Shown: piece by piece, positions 24,494-33,354 of the stretch
Layout of the letters: every line of letters starts with the position of its first letter
Position numbering within the stretch: the first letter of the stretch is position 1
Source of the DNA: Anaerolineales bacterium
GTDB taxonomy: Bacteria; Chloroflexota; Anaerolineae; Anaerolineales; Anaerolineaceae
Direction of reading: 5' to 3'
DNA: 64,000 nucleotides
Assembly (NCBI GenBank): GCA_020060485.1
Contig: JAGVAB010000029.1
Span: 1-64,000 of the forward strand
The notes under the pieces: model-generated
What the model was told of the DNA's origin: nothing
Database searches by the model: none
What the model saw: only the letters and a program-made list of their open reading frames with translations
Program-made: the position numbers and the translations under genes

Positions 24494-25645
24494 CTAGGGC
24501 AAGGAAAGCGGGTTAAAGAGTTTGTCGTATTCTTCAACTGCGAACCGGTCGGTCATCCCGGCTATGTAATCGCAGATCGTTTGCTCCAAACCGCGAATTT
24601 CCATCCAGCCCTGGATATGTGCAGGCAGGATAGAGGGTTCAGAAAGATAGGCTTCAAAGAGGTCATTGATGGTTCTCTCTGCCTTGACTGCCATCCGGAT
24701 GACGCGAGGATGGCGATAAAGGTTTGCATACAGGAAGTCTTTGAGCTGGCGATTGCGCCGGTGCATTTCCTCACTAAACCCAGTTACATTATACGTCAGG
24801 CGCTGCAATTCGTCCACCGAGCGAACGGCGCTTTCCTGAATTCGCCGGTTGGTGGTTTCGATCATGTCGTTGACTTCCAATCCGATCAGGCGGCGGATGA
24901 TGCGATGCCGCCACAGGTCGTCAAGGGCGCGGTCCGACCAACCCAGACTGGCAGCAACCACTTCCCATAGTTCAATGCCATCCAGAATGTGCGGGGTCAG
25001 CATGCCGGAACGCAGGCCGTCATCCAGGTCATGGGCAGTATAAGCCAGTTCATCGGCGATGTTGACGATTTGCGCTTCCAGGTGGCCGCGCAATTCGGGG
25101 TTGTAGCCAGTGACATCGACTTTGTCATATTCTGTTTCATGCTTGATGATGCCTTCGAGGACCTCATAGGTCAAATTGAGGCCGGGAAAATCCGGGTAGC
25201 GCTGCTCCAGTTCGGTGACAATGCGCACGGAATGCCGATTATGTTCAAAACCGCCATGGTCGCGCATCAGCCGGGCCAGAGTACGTTCGCCTGAATGACC
25301 AAATGGCGGGTGGCCGATGTCATGAGCCAGGCAAATCGTTTCCACCAGGTCTTCATTGGCGCCCAGGGCACGTGCCAGCGTGCGACCGATCTGGGCCACT
25401 TCAAGGGTGTGGGTCAGACGGGTGCGGTAATAGTCACCCTCGTAATTGATGAAGACCTGGGTTTTGTATTCCAGACGGCGGAAAGCAGTGGTGTGCAGTA
25501 CCCGGTCGCGGTCGCGTTGAAAGCAGGTGCGGTAGTCAGGTTCTTCTTCGGGAAATTTGCGGCCTTTGGTATCCTTGCTGCGGATGGCGTAGGGAGCCAA
25601 CAATTGATCTTCAAATTCTTCAAACCGAGATCGAAGGGGTGTCAT
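24494..25645 (-). CDS. HD-domain deoxyguanosinetriphosphate triphosphohydrolase-like protein
   Basis: 383 aa. N-terminal YRTCFQRDRDRVLHTTAFRRLEYKTQVF, then the HD metal site: H in LTHTLEVAQIGRTLARALG, HD in CLAHDIGHPPFGHSGE, and the later D in IADELAYTAHDLDDGL. The length and order match bacterial dGTPase-like (Dgt type 2) proteins, which hydrolyse dNTPs to nucleosides and triphosphate. AGGAG is 5 nt before the ATG. Substrate preference cannot be read from sequence. Confidence 0.93.
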   Translation of the reverse strand: MTPLRSRFEEFEDQLLAPYAIRSKDTKGRKFPEEEPDYRTCFQRDRDRVLHTTAFRRLEYKTQVFINYEGDYYRTRLTHTLEVAQIGRTLARALGANEDLVETICLAHDIGHPPFGHSGERTLARLMRDHGGFEHNRHSVRIVTELEQRYPDFPGLNLTYEVLEGIIKHETEYDKVDVTGYNPELRGHLEAQIVNIADELAYTAHDLDDGLRSGMLTPHILDGIELWEVVAASLGWSDRALDDLWRHRIIRRLIGLEVNDMIETTNRRIQESAVRSVDELQRLTYNVTGFSEEMHRRNRQLKDFLYANLYRHPRVIRMAVKAERTINDLFEAYLSEPSILPAHIQGWMEIRGLEQTICDYIAGMTDRFAVEEYDKLFNPLSLP

Positions 25646-25698
25646 ATCGTCTCCTAATTGGCCGCCAATATACTGGCGACATGCTGCGTAAATGCTGT

Positions 25699-26499
25699 TC
25701 AGGAATTGTTGTTTAAGATGATTGTACCCGGATTGCGGCCTTGCAAGGCTTCCAACAACTGACCAGGCTGCCGGCCAGAAAAGATGAGTACCTCAAGCTG
25801 TGGAAATTGGGTGACCAGATCCACCATGCTCTTAACTTTGGCCAGCATTCCACCGGTCACATCCACAGAGGATGAGCCGAGGATGTTGGCCGAGAGAGCG
25901 GGATAGGATGCCGGGGTGATGGTTTCAATGCGCCGGGTGCAGACTGGAAAATCCTGCCAGACAGCAGTCTCAATGCCGGCGATGAGAATGCGCTGCGGCA
26001 GGAGGGCGGGAGTGAGATGGAAGAAGAGTTCTTCGGTGGAGAGGATGGTGCCGCCTTGCTGTGCGTCAAAGATGACATCGCCAAAGATGAGAGGGATGAT
26101 GCCTGCCGCCAATGCCGATTGAATGGGGGTAATGTCCCAGGCCTGGACAGTGCCTCGGCTGGTGGTGATGGCAGCAGAAGGCGGAAAGGAAAGCACCGGC
26201 AGCCCGGATTGGTGCAATGCTTGCAGGACAATTTCATTCAGGGCGCGGGCTTCGTGCCAGACTTCAACAAATCCGCGCCAATCCTGCGGTGAGTGAACAC
26301 CCTGGCGGGTGTTGTATTGTTTGGCTGGTGTATGACCGAATGAACCGGAGCCGTGGCCGATCAACAACTGCAAGCCAGGATCGGCCTGGCGGGCCTGGGC
26401 AATCTCGGCGGCCAGGCGGTCGATGATCTCTGGCCGCGGGGTGTGCGGCTGGTCCTTATCGGTGATGAGCGAGCCGCCCAGCTTCAGGAAGATCAGCAT
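25699..26499 (-). CDS. ipk: isopentenyl phosphate kinase
   Basis: 266 aa, amino acid kinase fold. KLGGSLITDKD at the N-terminus, GHGSGSFGH with the substrate-site His (about 48-56), and DVTGGMLAKVKSM near 210. These features mark isopentenyl phosphate kinase rather than acetylglutamate or uridylate kinase. It phosphorylates isopentenyl phosphate to IPP, the last step of the alternative mevalonate route known in archaea and some Chloroflexota. It overlaps the upstream mevalonate kinase gene by 7 nt, with GGAGG before the ATG. Confidence 0.9.
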   Translation of the reverse strand: MLIFLKLGGSLITDKDQPHTPRPEIIDRLAAEIAQARQADPGLQLLIGHGSGSFGHTPAKQYNTRQGVHSPQDWRGFVEVWHEARALNEIVLQALHQSGLPVLSFPPSAAITTSRGTVQAWDITPIQSALAAGIIPLIFGDVIFDAQQGGTILSTEELFFHLTPALLPQRILIAGIETAVWQDFPVCTRRIETITPASYPALSANILGSSSVDVTGGMLAKVKSMVDLVTQFPQLEVLIFSGRQPGQLLEALQGRNPGTIILNNNS

Positions 26500-27455
26500 G
26501 GCGGTCCTCCGGTGGGTGAAATGCAGGTGAGGATGGTGCTGGCTGCGCCGCTGGCTTGCAAGGCAGCGGCAACGGTTTGGGCTTTTTCCGGGTTTACCAG
26601 GGCCAGGATGTTGCCGCCGCGCCCGGCGCCGGAGAGTTTGGCGCCCAATGCACCGGCTTGCAGGGCAGTGTCAATCAAGTGGTCCAACTCGGGTAGTGAG
26701 ACGCCCAGGTGCTGCAACACCCGATGGTTTTCTGTCATCAGGGGGCCAAGGTCAGCAACTGTGCCTTGCTGGATGGCGTGCAATGCCTGGTTTGAGATGC
26801 GGGCGACCTGATCGAACAGCGCTTCGAAGGCGTCGGGCTGCTGGCCATGTGCCTGGCGGACTGCGGCGACCACATCGGCGGTGCTGCTGGTGATGCCGGA
26901 CTGGGCGATGACCAGATTAAAGGGTGCGGCCACGCGGATGAAGTGCAGCGGCTGTTGACGAATGAAATACACGGGTTTCGCATAGGCAATGACTGTATTG
27001 TCAATACCAGAGGGCGTGCCGTGGTAGGCTTTTTCGGCTTCATACGCCAGGCGGGATAGATCTTCAAGGGGCAGCGGATGCCCCAGGAATTCGGCAGCAG
27101 CGCGCAAAATGGCAACTGATATGGCCGCCCCGGATCCCAGGCCGGATGCAATCGGGATGGTGGAAGTAACCCGCAGATGACAGGCGGGGAAATGATCGAT
27201 GGAGAAATGGTTTTGCAGACCGGCAAAGAGCAGCGTAAAGGCGTGATCGACGGGGAGTTCATCCAGATGGGCGGCCAGGCCAATGTCCGGGGCTTCGATG
27301 AAAACGCCTGGGCGGGGCGCAGTTGGTTTGGCGAGGAAGGTGGCCTTGGCGCGTACCTGTTCAACCGGCACTGCAATGGCCGGGCGGCCATAGACTACAG
27401 CATGTTCACCGAAGAGGATGATCTTTCCCGGCGCGGTTGCCGAAATGGATGGCAT
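26493..27455 (-). CDS. mvk: mevalonate kinase
   Basis: 320 aa, GHMP kinase. TAPGKIILFGEHAVVYG at the N-terminus, the ATP loop IPIASGLGSGAAISVAILRA (about 101-120), GTPSGIDNTV with the catalytic Asp, and GAKLSGAGRGGNILAL (about 281-296). It makes phosphomevalonate. GAGG is 8 nt before the ATG, and the UbiA gene ends 15 nt upstream. With ipk it indicates a mevalonate pathway; the decarboxylase and upper-pathway genes are not in this window. Confidence 0.93.
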   Translation of the reverse strand: MPSISATAPGKIILFGEHAVVYGRPAIAVPVEQVRAKATFLAKPTAPRPGVFIEAPDIGLAAHLDELPVDHAFTLLFAGLQNHFSIDHFPACHLRVTSTIPIASGLGSGAAISVAILRAAAEFLGHPLPLEDLSRLAYEAEKAYHGTPSGIDNTVIAYAKPVYFIRQQPLHFIRVAAPFNLVIAQSGITSSTADVVAAVRQAHGQQPDAFEALFDQVARISNQALHAIQQGTVADLGPLMTENHRVLQHLGVSLPELDHLIDTALQAGALGAKLSGAGRGGNILALVNPEKAQTVAAALQASGAASTILTCISPTGGPPC

Positions 27456-27470
27456 TGGGTTTGCCTCGAA

Positions 27471-28340
27471 TCAAAACAAATAGAAGATGACCAGAACGGA
27501 AAGGCCCCACAACAGGCCGGCGATTTGCAATGGCCGGTCGGTCAGGACAAGGTCTTCAGGTGCGCCGCCAGCACCCTTTACCTGAACGAGGTAGAGGTAG
27601 CGGAACATGGCATACAGCACAAAGGGGATGGTCAACATCATGGCGTTGTTTTCAGGCAGATTGGGGGCAAAGAAGGTGTACAGACTGTAGGCCATGATGG
27701 TCGTACTGCAAACGATGAGGATCATCTGGTCGAGCAATTCGATGGTGTATCCATCCAATACTTTTCGGTGAGAATTGGCGCCCTCGGCCAGCAGCACCAG
27801 TTCCGAGCGGCGTTTACCAAAGCCCATGAAGAGGGCCAGCAGGGTGGTGCAGACGTAGAGCCAGGGGGAAAAGCGTTCGACATGGATCAGGCTGACGCCG
27901 GCTCCAACGCGCAGCACAAAACCGGCAGCAATGATCATGACGTCGATCAGGGGAACGTGCTTTAACCATTTGGAGTAGGCCAGGTTCATCACAAAGTAGA
28001 TGAGGGCGATCAGGGCAAAGAGCGGCGAGAGGAGATAGGCGGCGGGAAAACAGACAAGCAGGATCAAGATGGCCGCAGTGATGGCGGCGGACACCGGCAA
28101 TTTTCCTGATGCAATCGGACGATGACGTTTTTGGGGATGCTGACGGTCGGCTTCAATATCGGCGATGTCGTTGATGATGTAAACGACGCTGGAAAGCAGG
28201 CAAAAAATGAGCATACCGGCCAGGGTTACAGTCAGAGAATCGATATGGGTGAGCTGGCGATCAAAAACGATGGCCGCCAGGACGAATACATTCTTGACCC
28301 ACTGCTTGGGGCGCATGGTTTTCAGGAGGTGTTTCAGCAT
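27471..28340 (-). CDS. UbiA-type prenyltransferase, decaprenyl-phosphate phosphoribosyltransferase-like
   Basis: 289 aa from the ATG at 28340 (MLKHLLKTMRPKQWVKN); the frame extends 27 codons upstream without support. Eight or nine membrane helices. First Asp motif NDIADIEADRQHPQKRHRPIASG, the form seen in the decaprenyl-phosphate phosphoribosyltransferase branch (Rv3806c-like) rather than in UbiA or COX10; the second motif region is YSKWLKHVPLIDVMII. That branch transfers 5-phosphoribose from PRPP to polyprenyl phosphate. No SD; TATCAT lies 6 nt before the ATG. First gene of the run with mvk and ipk. Confidence 0.85.
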   Translation of the reverse strand: MLKHLLKTMRPKQWVKNVFVLAAIVFDRQLTHIDSLTVTLAGMLIFCLLSSVVYIINDIADIEADRQHPQKRHRPIASGKLPVSAAITAAILILLVCFPAAYLLSPLFALIALIYFVMNLAYSKWLKHVPLIDVMIIAAGFVLRVGAGVSLIHVERFSPWLYVCTTLLALFMGFGKRRSELVLLAEGANSHRKVLDGYTIELLDQMILIVCSTTIMAYSLYTFFAPNLPENNAMMLTIPFVLYAMFRYLYLVQVKGAGGAPEDLVLTDRPLQIAGLLWGLSVLVIFYLF

Positions 28341-28346
28341 GCTCAA

Positions 28347-28352
28347 ATGATA
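28347..28352 (-). promoter_or_regulatory. -10 box placed for a leaderless transcript of the UbiA gene
   Basis: TATCAT on the minus strand, exactly 6 nt before the ATG at 28340, with no Shine-Dalgarno in between. No strong -35. Confidence 0.4.
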
Positions 28353-28623
28353 ACATAAGACGCAGTGCAAGAGGGAAAAAGTTGGTTGGGGAAACAGGGA
28401 TCGGAAGTTGGACATCATCAATTTACCGAGAGTTCGGGAAAGGTGATGGTCTCCAAAAAGGAGTGAATTTTTTTCACCGCAACAGAAGCCATCCCAAGGT
28501 GACCCTCAATGGACAGGTTACTCGGTTTTTCTGCGATGTCGATGATTTCTGCCATCTCTAGTTATGATAAACTCTAGAGGAACCAGGTCAACTACCTATC
28601 ATTAAAGCAAGTGGCAGTTGGTT

Positions 28624-28634
28624 TAAAATAGAGT
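28624..28634 (+). promoter_or_regulatory. -10 boxes just upstream of the 28641 gene
   Basis: TAAAAT (28624-28629) and TAGAGT (28629-28634) overlap; the second is exactly 6 nt before the ATG at 28641. No Shine-Dalgarno is visible, so a leaderless or near-leaderless transcript is likely. Confidence 0.35.
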
Positions 28635-28640
28635 ATCGGG

Positions 28641-30065
28641 ATGTGCTCAATGAAATCATTTACATTTGAAGAAATACCTGGAATAAGAAATCAACGTTCC
28701 TATTTTTCTGTATCCATAATTTTCTCATTTATTTTATATTGCATGCTTAGATTTTCGAATTTAGGACATGTATCGAGAATCATACATTTTAGCGACATCA
28801 TTGCTTATGAAAATTCAGCAACGATCCCATTATTTCATCCTGGTTTCTGGATTTCTGGAAAACCCTTTTTGTTTCCCTTAATCCTTAAAATATTTCAAGG
28901 GGATTTTCAATCAGTAATTCTTTTTCAAGTCATTATTTCAATTTTTTGTTGGTCTTTTCTGGCTTACCAAGTGTCAACAATAATAAAATCTTTGCCCTTG
29001 AAGATACTGTCATTTGGTTTCGTACTAGCATTTAGTTTAAGTAAACATATCGCTAACTGGGACCATACTATCTTGTCAGAATCAATTTCAATATCACTTA
29101 CGGCAATGATCATTGGTCTTTCAATAATGCTTTTGGAAAATTGGCAAAAATGGAAATTTTTCCTGCTGTGCCTTTGTGCAATGCTTTGGGTAGGTGCTCG
29201 AGATACAAATGCTTATCTACTTCTCTTCAGCGGTTTAATTCTTGCCATTAAACTCGTTTCCTGCTCTCAAAAGAAAAATGTTGCCGTTACTATCATAGTC
29301 TTTATTACAATCTTTCTGCTGAGTTACGTTTCCGCAGACATTAGCAAGAGATGGGTTTTTCCTCTGCGCAATGTTATTACCAGGCGCGTTCTCACTTCGG
29401 AATACTACGCTATTTTTTTTGAACATTCCTTTGGATGCAAAATGCCTATGTCTCCCGAGTTGAAAATGACCACAGGTGGACAATCCAGTGAACTATTTTC
29501 TGAAAACGAAGCCCTTGTACCGTTTAATACATGGCTTGTAGAAAAAGGTAAAACATGTTTCATGTTATCAATGCTTAGAAATCCAAGAGATACGATTATG
29601 AGGCCATTTGAAAACCGGATTGATTTTTCAGAACTAGAAAGGGGATATATGGCGGATGATTTCAAACCCTTGTTGCCCAAAAGAATTGAAAACATCCTAT
29701 TCCCTTCTCAATGGTTATATTTATTAACTTGGGGATTACCTGTGATTATCGCCTATTTTTTTGGCAAAAAATGGTTTACGAAAAACGATCTGTTAGCGTT
29801 TTTTGCATTTTTGATATTAATTTTTTTCCCACATTACATTCTTATTTGGAATGGAGACGTCATAGAATTATATCGCCACAGCATCCCAACAGTGATTATT
29901 TTCTTTCTGGGCATGTGGCTGTTCTTTTTTTACTTGTTAGATATATTTTGTCATAATCCAAAGGTGTTTTTGAAAAAGGATCCTTTCCGGAATAGGTTTT
30001 CGAATCGATATTTCAAAATTCATAAGTTATTCAATGGCGGCTTGCCAAACCACCCTACTACTTAA
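28641..30065 (+). CDS. AT-rich polytopic membrane protein, GT-C-like topology, unknown function
   Basis: 474 aa, about 11 membrane helices with a large loop (about 230-345). A short acidic first loop (HFSDIIAYENS) and the repeated short helix pairs recall GT-C glycosyltransferases, but I see no diagnostic motif. Composition differs sharply from its neighbours: 13 G/C in the 60 bases 28681-28740, against 42 of 60 at 30601-30660 in tlyA. ATA, AGA and TTA codons are common. This points to recent transfer. It stands alone, on the opposite strand to the UbiA gene, beside an RHS remnant. The TAGAGT spacing favours ATG 28641 over 28650. Confidence 0.7.
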   Translation: MCSMKSFTFEEIPGIRNQRSYFSVSIIFSFILYCMLRFSNLGHVSRIIHFSDIIAYENSATIPLFHPGFWISGKPFLFPLILKIFQGDFQSVILFQVIISIFCWSFLAYQVSTIIKSLPLKILSFGFVLAFSLSKHIANWDHTILSESISISLTAMIIGLSIMLLENWQKWKFFLLCLCAMLWVGARDTNAYLLLFSGLILAIKLVSCSQKKNVAVTIIVFITIFLLSYVSADISKRWVFPLRNVITRRVLTSEYYAIFFEHSFGCKMPMSPELKMTTGGQSSELFSENEALVPFNTWLVEKGKTCFMLSMLRNPRDTIMRPFENRIDFSELERGYMADDFKPLLPKRIENILFPSQWLYLLTWGLPVIIAYFFGKKWFTKNDLLAFFAFLILIFFPHYILIWNGDVIELYRHSIPTVIIFFLGMWLFFFYLLDIFCHNPKVFLKKDPFRNRFSNRYFKIHKLFNGGLPNHPTT

Positions 30066-30075
30066 AGGTTTGAGA

Positions 30076-30463
30076 TCAACGCACAGCGACAGTCGTGCTG
30101 CCCATGGTGTAGAACTTCTTCACCGTGCTTACAGAATTATCCACTTCCTCATTGGAGCCTGCCTGGATAATACGTAACCACGTCATTCACCACGGCTTTG
30201 ACCATATTTCCATCCCCGTCATAGAAATACTCGGCCAGCAAAGGCGGCGGGGACGTCTCGGTGGGGATGGGTGTAACGCCGGGCGTGACCGGGAGGGTTA
30301 CTGTGCCGGTGGGCGTCTCAGTGGGCGTGGCGGTCGGCGTGGCTGTGGCCGTGCTGTCCGTGACGATGACCGCATCCAGGTCATTGATCGATCCGCTGGC
30401 GTGTACCAGACGCACCTTGTGCAGCCCGGGTGATAAAGCAGCACTGAAAATATTATAGCTCCA
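30076..30463 (-). pseudogene. frameshifted fragment of an RHS/YD-repeat surface protein
   Basis: On the minus strand, an open frame without a start codon reads WSYNIFSAALSPGLHKVRLV...NDLDAVIV, then a Thr/Pro/Val-rich linker, then YFYDGDGNMVKAVVNDVVTYYPG, a YD repeat. Just after YYPG the frame hits a stop, but the next frame continues with GSNEEVDNSVSTVKKFYTMG and STTVAVR before a stop at 30076-30078. That is the expected continuation of RHS proteins, so a frameshift near 30165-30180 splits it. Both ends are missing: no start, no RHS core. It is a decayed remnant of a polymorphic toxin or cell-wall-associated RHS protein. Confidence 0.75.
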
Positions 30464-30550
30464 TCATAGCAAATGCCGGTCTCATAACGGGCATCAGCAT
30501 GGATATTGGGATACAGTCCACCAGCATTTCCCCCGCTTGGGATTGTGAAG

Positions 30551-30556
30551 TAAAAT
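30551..30556 (+). promoter_or_regulatory. -10 box placed for a leaderless tlyA transcript
   Basis: TAAAAT, exactly 6 nt before the ATG at 30563, with no Shine-Dalgarno. The -35 region is poor. Confidence 0.4.
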
Positions 30557-30562
30557 ACAGGC

Positions 30563-31366
30563 ATGCCAAAAGAAAGACTGGATGTTTTATTGACGGAACA
30601 AGGACAGGCCGAGAGCCGATCTCTGGCGCAGCGCCTGATCATGGCCGGCCAGGTGCGGGTGGATGGCCAGGTGGTGATCAAACCGGCCACCAGGGTCGAC
30701 AGCTCTTCCTCATTAGAGGTGGACTGTGGTCAGCGATTCGCCTCACGCGGCGGCGAAAAGCTGGAAGCCGCCATGCAGGCTTTCGGTCTGGACGATATCA
30801 GCGGCAAGGTATGTGTTGATGTGGGTGCATCCACTGGCGGTTTTACCGACTGCTTGCTGCAGCACGGGGCAGTCAGGGTGTATGCGGTGGATGTGGGCTA
30901 TGGTATCTTGCACTGGAAATTGCGCACTGACCCGCGGGTGGTGCCGATGGAACGCACCAATGCCCGGTATGTTGAGGGATTCAAAGAGCCAGTGCATTTG
31001 GTGACAATGGATGCCTCCTTCATTCCTTTGAAAATCCTGCTGCCAGTGGCCTGCCGCTGGTTTGGTGCAGATGGCGGGCAGATGGTGGTGCTGGTCAAAC
31101 CGCAGTTTGAGGCCGGCCGGCAGGTGGTTGCCAAGGGCAAGGGGGTGGTGCGCGACCCCGAAGTGCATCGCCAGGTGCTGATGGAGGTGCTGGGGTTTGC
31201 TCAGGAGAGCGGGATGGAAGTGCGCGGGCTGATCTGCTCGCCATTACACGGTCCGAAGGGCAACACGGAATTCCTGGCGCATTTGGGGTATCCCGGGAAG
31301 TGGACGGTGGATCTGGCAGCGTTGGTGGATGGTGTGCTGCCAGAGGTTGAGGAAGAGGCATCCTGA
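30563..31366 (+). CDS. tlyA: TlyA-family rRNA 2'-O-methyltransferase
   Basis: 267 aa. N-terminal S4 RNA-binding domain (1-60, RLDVLLTEQGQAESRSLAQRLI) and an FtsJ-like methyltransferase domain with the SAM motif VCVDVGASTGGFTDCLLQHGA (about 85-105), KPQFEAGR and a conserved C-terminus. TlyA methylates the 2'-hydroxyl of cytidines in 16S and/or 23S rRNA, and loss gives capreomycin resistance in mycobacteria. The length is normal. It lies alone between the RHS remnant and lepA. Confidence 0.95.
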   Translation: MPKERLDVLLTEQGQAESRSLAQRLIMAGQVRVDGQVVIKPATRVDSSSSLEVDCGQRFASRGGEKLEAAMQAFGLDDISGKVCVDVGASTGGFTDCLLQHGAVRVYAVDVGYGILHWKLRTDPRVVPMERTNARYVEGFKEPVHLVTMDASFIPLKILLPVACRWFGADGGQMVVLVKPQFEAGRQVVAKGKGVVRDPEVHRQVLMEVLGFAQESGMEVRGLICSPLHGPKGNTEFLAHLGYPGKWTVDLAALVDGVLPEVEEEAS

Positions 31367-31411
31367 GCAGGCCGCGTGCAGGGATTGTTGCTGGGTGAGT
31401 GATTTCGTGAC

Positions 31412-31454
31412 CCGGCACCCTTCGACAGGCTCAGGGTGCGGGACAATCGAAGGG
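31412..31454. repeat. CCTTCGACAGGCTCAGGG-type dispersed repeat
   Basis: The core CCCTTCGACAGGCTCAGGG is a dispersed repeat I recall from many bacterial genomes. Here it can fold two ways: GCACCC/GGGTGC around the core, or CCCTTCGA/TCGAAGGGG across it. One copy was noticed in the window. Confidence 0.55.
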
Positions 31455-31510
31455 GAACGGATCTTGGCATCCTGGCATTCATCGTGTTGGGTGATAGATT
31501 TAACGAGAGG

Positions 31511-31545
31511 TTGAATAGCGCCGCTAATCTGCGGTATACTACTAT
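31511..31545 (+). promoter_or_regulatory. promoter of lepA, near-leaderless
   Basis: TTGAAT (31511-31516), an 18-nt spacer and TATACT (31535-31540), 11 nt before the ATG. TACTAT (31540-31545) also fits, exactly 6 nt before the ATG. No Shine-Dalgarno. Either box leaves a leader of about 0-6 nt. Confidence 0.55.
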
Positions 31546-31551
31546 CCGCTT

Positions 31552-33354
31552 ATGAAACGAGAACTGATCCGGAATTTTTGCATTATTGCTCATATTGATC
31601 ACGGCAAGTCAACCCTGGCTGACCGTTTGTTGCAGCTTACCGGTACCATCTCTGACCGCGACATGCAGAACCAGGTTCTGGATACAATGGACCTGGAACG
31701 CGAGAAGGGTGTGACGATCAAGGCCTCGGCGGTGCGCATGAGCTATACAGCCAGCGACGGGCAAACCTATGAGCTTAACCTGATTGACACGCCGGGGCAT
31801 GTGGATTTTGGCTATGAGGTCAGCCGGGCATTGGCAGCCTGTGAGGGTGCTTTGCTGGTGGTGGATGCCACGCAGGGCATAGAGGCGCAGACCCTGGCCA
31901 ATCTTTATCTGGCGCTGGAATCCGACCTGGTGATCTTCCCTGTTTTAAACAAGATTGATTTATCTTCGGCTGTGCCAGACAAGGTAGCTGATGATTTGGG
32001 CAATTTGCTGGGCATAGACCCGGGCAGCATCCCGCGCATATCTGCCAAGGAAGGGTTGCATGTGGAGCAGGTGCTGGAGGCGATTGTTAGCCGGTTCCCG
32101 CCGCCCACGGGAGAGATCGATGCACCTTTGCAGGCGTTAATCTTTGACTCGCATTACGATGCTTACAAGGGTGTGATCGCATATATACGCGTGGTGCAGG
32201 GTGAACTGCGCCCCACGGACACTTTGCGGTTGATGGCGACCCGCACGGATCTTAAACCAGTGGAGATCGGGGTGTTTGCCCCGAACATGAAACCTGATGT
32301 CCTGCTGCAAGCAGGGGATGTGGGCTATATTGCCACGGGATTGAAGACGGTCAAGGAATGCCGGGTGGGAGATACTTTCACCAAAGCTTCCCAGCCTGCA
32401 GGGCAGTCTTTGCCTGGTTACAAGCATGCCAAGCCGATGGTGTTTGCCGGTATTTATCCAGTGGACGGCGAGGATTATGAAGACCTGAAAGAGGCGCTGG
32501 AGAAATTGCAGTTGAACGATGCCTCTTTGCAGTATGAACCGGAAATTTCGCAGGCCTTGAATTTCGGCTTCCGCTGCGGATTTTTGGGGCTTTTCCACAT
32601 GGAGATCATCCAGGAACGTTTGGAGCGGGAGTATGACCTGGATATCGTGGTTACGGCGCCTTCGGTGGAATACAAACTGAAGATGCGCGATGGCCGCGAA
32701 TTGTTGATCGACTCTCCGGCGCAACTGCCGGACGAAACCCTGATCGAGGAGATTGGGGAACCGTGGATGCAACTGCAAATCTTTTCGCCCACAGAGTATT
32801 ACGGGACGATCATGGATTTGGTGACAAAACGCCGGGGAACGTATATCGATCAGGATTATCCGGCGCCAAACCGGGTGCAGCTAAATTACGAAATCCCGCT
32901 TTCTGAATTGATCGTGGATTTCTTTGACGATTTGAAATCACGGACGCGCGGTTATGCTTCGATGGATTACCAGTTTGCGGAATACCGCCCTGGCGATCTG
33001 GTGAAGCTGGAAGTGCTGGTGGGCGGTGAGCCGGTGGATGCCCTGGCGGCCATTGTGCACCGCGAAGATGCCTATCACAAGGGACAGTCATTGGTGACCA
33101 GGCTGCGGAAATTGATCCCGCGTCAGTTGTATGATGTGCCCATCCAGGCTTCTGCGACCGGACGGGTGATCTCAAGAGCCAATGTGAAAGCGCTGCGCAA
33201 AGATGTGCTGGCCAAGTGCTATGGCGGCGATATTTCGCGCAAGAAAAAACTGCTGGAAAAACAGAAGCGCGGCAAGAAGCGCATGAAGATGGTCGGAAAT
33301 GTCGAAATTCCCCAGGAAGCCTTTATGGCTGTTTTGCGCCTGGAGGACGATTGA
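31552..33354 (+). CDS. lepA: elongation factor 4 (LepA)
   Basis: 600 aa. GTPase domain with AHIDHGKST (P-loop), the RGITIKA-equivalent [20 protein letters not shown] and NKIDL, then domain 2, an EF-G-like domain III and V, and the LepA-specific C-terminal domain ([22 protein letters not shown]...[21 protein letters not shown]). The family start [16 protein letters not shown] supports the ATG. EF4 acts on ribosomes and influences initiation and back-translocation. The TTG of the next gene overlaps its stop. Confidence 0.98.
   Translation: MKRELIRNFCIIAHIDHGKSTLADRLLQLTGTISDRDMQNQVLDTMDLEREKGVTIKASAVRMSYTASDGQTYELNLIDTPGHVDFGYEVSRALAACEGALLVVDATQGIEAQTLANLYLALESDLVIFPVLNKIDLSSAVPDKVADDLGNLLGIDPGSIPRISAKEGLHVEQVLEAIVSRFPPPTGEIDAPLQALIFDSHYDAYKGVIAYIRVVQGELRPTDTLRLMATRTDLKPVEIGVFAPNMKPDVLLQAGDVGYIATGLKTVKECRVGDTFTKASQPAGQSLPGYKHAKPMVFAGIYPVDGEDYEDLKEALEKLQLNDASLQYEPEISQALNFGFRCGFLGLFHMEIIQERLEREYDLDIVVTAPSVEYKLKMRDGRELLIDSPAQLPDETLIEEIGEPWMQLQIFSPTEYYGTIMDLVTKRRGTYIDQDYPAPNRVQLNYEIPLSELIVDFFDDLKSRTRGYASMDYQFAEYRPGDLVKLEVLVGGEPVDALAAIVHREDAYHKGQSLVTRLRKLIPRQLYDVPIQASATGRVISRANVKALRKDVLAKCYGGDISRKKKLLEKQKRGKKRMKMVGNVEIPQEAFMAVLRLEDD

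Noticed and set aside
30076..30463. A small intact Thr/Pro-rich secreted protein
   Set aside because: The YD-repeat sequence continues in the next frame after the stop, so this is a broken RHS gene rather than a whole one.
31412..31454. Terminator of tlyA
   Set aside because: No U-tract, competing folds, and a core known as a dispersed repeat; I list it as a repeat instead.
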